DNA from: Lachnospiraceae bacterium
Lineage (GTDB): Bacteria > Bacillota > Clostridia > Lachnospirales > Lachnospiraceae
Length of the DNA stretch: 51,066 bases
NCBI GenBank assembly: GCA_009774145.1
Contig: VSND01000009.1
Location: 1-51,066, forward strand
Reading direction: 5' to 3'
Shown: in pieces, positions 49,328-51,066 of the stretch
Layout of the letters: the number at the start of each line of letters is the position of its first letter
Position numbering within the stretch: position 1 is the first letter of the stretch
Made by a program: the position numbers and the translations under genes
Notes under the pieces: model-generated
The model's database searches: none
Told to the model about the DNA's origin: nothing
Seen by the model: only the letters and a program-made list of their open reading frames with translations

Positions 49328-50077
49328 TTATCCCCTGAGGGAATTAATGGTTGATTCTATCTCATCCTCTGTTGTCACAACCTTGAGCGCATAGGAAAAT
49401 GCGCGCTGCGTCTCTATGACCTTTACCATCTCCTCCGCCATACTCGCTCCGGAAGACTCCAGCGCACTGGAAGTAAAAGCAGGATTTTCGATCAGTATGG
49501 GCTGCGCTCCTTCATCGGAAGGTGCGAACTCATTATCCCCCACATTCATCAGACGGCTGGGATTATTGAAGGTATACAGGGCAATACGGCTCTGAATCTC
49601 CGCCATATCCTCTGCGCCCTCTCCATTGGCATCCGCCATCTGTCCAACCTCAATGGGCTGCTGATTCTGATCCAGCACCAGCTTATTGGACTCGGTCGTC
49701 AGATAGAAGCTTCCGTTCAGCTCTCCTCTGTGAAAACGTCCGCTTCTTGTATATGTGATCTCGCCGGTCCCCACATCCTGCACCATGAAAAAGGCATTGT
49801 CCTGCATGATCGCAAAATCCAGTTCTCTGTTGGTCTGGGTAATCGCCGACGTTCCAAAATTCGTATACGTCCGCTGTACCCGCATGCCGTTGCCCGCCAT
49901 AAGATCTGTGACCGCATCTTCTGAATCGTTCAGATTATAATTCATAAGATCAGAAAATGCCACATTCTTCGCCTTATATCCGTTATTATTAATATTGGCA
50001 AGATTGTTGGAAACCACACTTAATTTTGCCAGAAAACTCCCGGCTCCAAGAGCCCCCGTATAAAATGACTGATACAT
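49328..50077 (-). CDS. Flagellar hook-basal body rod protein (FlgF/FlgG family, distal copy)
   Basis: A 249-residue rod protein: N-terminal rod motif FLAKLSVVSNNLANINNNGYKAKN, central SRSGRFHRG-type region and C-terminal EMVKVIETQRAFSYALKVVTTEDEI, the coiled-coil ends typical of FlgE/F/G proteins. No signal peptide, as expected for type III flagellar export. It is the second of two such genes (compare Bacillus flhO-flhP), separated by 61 bases, and heads the cheC-cheD-cheV stretch. Confidence 0.9.
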   Translation of the reverse strand: MYQSFYTGALGAGSFLAKLSVVSNNLANINNNGYKAKNVAFSDLMNYNLNDSEDAVTDLMAGNGMRVQRTYTNFGTSAITQTNRELDFAIMQDNAFFMVQDVGTGEITYTRSGRFHRGELNGSFYLTTESNKLVLDQNQQPIEVGQMADANGEGAEDMAEIQSRIALYTFNNPSRLMNVGDNEFAPSDEGAQPILIENPAFTSSALESSGASMAEEMVKVIETQRAFSYALKVVTTEDEIESTINSLRG

Positions 50078-50138
50078 ACTGCCTCCTAATTATCATTTTG
50101 TATCCGCTTTGCCCTACCCGTCATTCGGGCAGATACGG

Positions 50139-50909
50139 TTATAACCTGCCTATCTCTGTTGCTGATTTGCTCATAATCTGATCGTACATCTTAAGCACCT
50201 GGGCAGCGCTCTGCAGCGCTCTCTGGGCAGACATCATGCTTGTCAGTTCTTCCACCATATCCACATTGGATTTCTCCAGTGTCTTCCACAGCACAGAGGT
50301 CTCTCCCTCTGTCAGTTCTCTGGAGGCCTGGTCTGTAGAAAATACCCCGTTGTCTTCCTTGTGAAGCTGTTCGTAATCTTCAAAATCCACAATCCGCAGC
50401 TTTCCAAACTCCCGGGTACCGCCGTCCCGATCCACCACACGGATGGTTCCGTCCCCGCTCACCTGGAAATCTTCGTTATCGATCTGAATCGGCTGTCCGC
50501 CCTCGCCCTGTACTCTGCCCACATTGTTCAGCATCAGATACCCCTCGCTGTCCACATTAAAAGAACCGTTCCTGGTATAGCGGACTCCGTCGGCTGTATC
50601 AATACAGAAAAATCCATTGCCACTCAGAGCAAAATCGTAGATGCCTCCTGTTGTATCAAAGCTTCCCTGATTATAATTCACATAGGTTCTTTCTGCTGTC
50701 TTGATCTTCGAGGTCACTCCCAGTTCTACCGGATTGTCCTTGTTGGTACGCCCTGTCCGATAAAGCATCTCCTCTTCAAAGGTGCTGCTGACCATCCGGT
50801 CTCTCTTATATCCGGCCGTCTGGATGTTTACCATATTGTTGCTGATAACATTCAGATTTCTGTTCTGCGTCAGCATACCGGATGTCAGGTTGTAAAATCC
50901 CTGATACAT
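50139..50909 (-). CDS. Flagellar hook-basal body rod protein (FlgF/FlgG family, proximal copy)
   Basis: A 256-residue rod protein. Family marks: MYQGFYNLTSGMLTQNRNLNVISNNMVNIQTAGYKRDR, NGFFCIDTADGVRYTRNGSFNVDSEGYLM and C-terminal SNVDMVEELTSMMSAQRALQSAAQVLKMYDQI. Closer to FlgG than the next gene. The start ATG has AAGGAGG seven bases upstream. The upstream spacer to the right edge holds a large palindromic repeat and no gene. Confidence 0.92.
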   Translation of the reverse strand: MYQGFYNLTSGMLTQNRNLNVISNNMVNIQTAGYKRDRMVSSTFEEEMLYRTGRTNKDNPVELGVTSKIKTAERTYVNYNQGSFDTTGGIYDFALSGNGFFCIDTADGVRYTRNGSFNVDSEGYLMLNNVGRVQGEGGQPIQIDNEDFQVSGDGTIRVVDRDGGTREFGKLRIVDFEDYEQLHKEDNGVFSTDQASRELTEGETSVLWKTLEKSNVDMVEELTSMMSAQRALQSAAQVLKMYDQIMSKSATEIGRL

Positions 50910-50927
50910 TCCCGTTCCTCCTTATTA

Positions 50928-51066
50928 CAGTTCCGCATCTGCCCGAAGAATGCCCCCTTGTCTGGAAGGATCCCGGCCACACCTGTGTCCGGATTTCCTT
51001 CCGGGCATTCTTCGCGCGGATGCTGTTTTTTTAATTTCAGTTCCGCATCTGCCCGAAGAATGCCCC
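50928..51066. repeat. Palindromic repeat unit with flanking 29-bp direct repeats, cut by the window edge
   Basis: CAGTTCCGCATCTGCCCGAA and the nine bases after it occur identically at 50928-50956 and 51038-51066, 110 bases apart. Between them, 51002-51022 is an inverted copy (19 of 21 matches to the complement). GGAAGG/CCTTCC stems inside extend the palindrome, and TGTTTTTTTT follows at about 51022-51031. It forms a long hairpin ending in a T-run on the plus strand. Confidence 0.75.

Noticed and set aside
1..51066. CRISPR array, prophage, transposase or restriction-modification system
   Set aside because: No regularly spaced short repeats with unique spacers, no integrase/transposase frames and no methyltransferase motifs were found; the only accessory material is the debris in the first 1.1 kb.

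Overview
The window looks like a chromosomal segment of a motile, Gram-positive Clostridia, most likely a Lachnospiraceae. The reasons are moderate GC content, strong AGGAGG-type ribosome binding sites, frequent GTG/TTG starts, a SecG/SepF/MinCDE/MreBCD cell-envelope set, CheC/CheD/CheV chemotaxis with FlgG-type rod proteins, and a DUF4321 protein. Species cannot be named from the sequence alone. Almost everything after about 5.9 kb is transcribed leftward (minus strand).

Layout. 1-1.1 kb: decayed accessory DNA, with the tail of a plasmid/ICE-type replication-initiator-like protein, a frameshifted RHS-repeat remnant and an unrecognised ORF. 1.2-4.7 kb: a MATE transporter behind a textbook promoter that carries a PerR/Fur-like box, a Uma2-family nuclease-like protein, an orphan C-terminal domain of a glucitol PTS EIIBC protein, and an OmpR-type response regulator with an extended -10 promoter and a palindromic operator candidate. 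4.9-8.9 kb: an unrecognised charged protein, then an HPt protein and a hybrid histidine kinase forming a phosphorelay. 8.97-12.2 kb: the trans-translation and RNA-decay block ssrA-smpB-rnr with secG. 12.4-14.7 kb: cstA with a small co-transcribed partner. 14.8-20.8 kb: rluD, lspA and aroB in an overlapping operon; sepF, yggS and an HlyD-like gene; and a separately transcribed small P-loop protein. 20.8-30.6 kb: a long morphogenesis operon, in transcription order mreB-mreC-mreD-PBP2-minC-minD-minE-rodA-mgsA-dacF. 30.7-34.9 kb: radC, DUF4321, a COG2509 flavoprotein and a second MATE gene. 35.0-37.5 kb: a plus-strand beta-CASP nuclease-like protein with an unusual repeated C-terminal half. 37.6-47.1 kb: mutS-mutL-miaA-aluminium-resistance PLP protein-HI0933 flavoprotein-GH25 lysozyme-NADAR. 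47.2-50.9 kb: two flagellar rod proteins, then cheC-cheD-cheV. The window ends in a large palindromic repeat.

How the genes work together. The central operon couples cell elongation (MreBCD, PBP2, RodA), septum placement (MinCDE) and peptidoglycan trimming (DacF); SepF nearby acts in septum assembly. The ssrA/smpB/rnr block is the standard ribosome-rescue module. The mutS-mutL-miaA block is the common mismatch-repair/tRNA-modification cluster. The flagellar and CheC/D/V genes are the end of a motility locus that continues past the right edge.

Most of the window is ordinary core genome. I do not see a complete novel defence or mobile system. The best candidates for a second look are the repeated C-terminal region of the beta-CASP protein, the mixed PerR/Fur-type operator on the first MATE gene, the orphan EIIBC-Gut C-terminal domain, the roughly 245-residue insert in PBP2, the 33-bp minisatellite in mutL, and the palindromic repeats at 11.85-11.94 kb and at the right edge.
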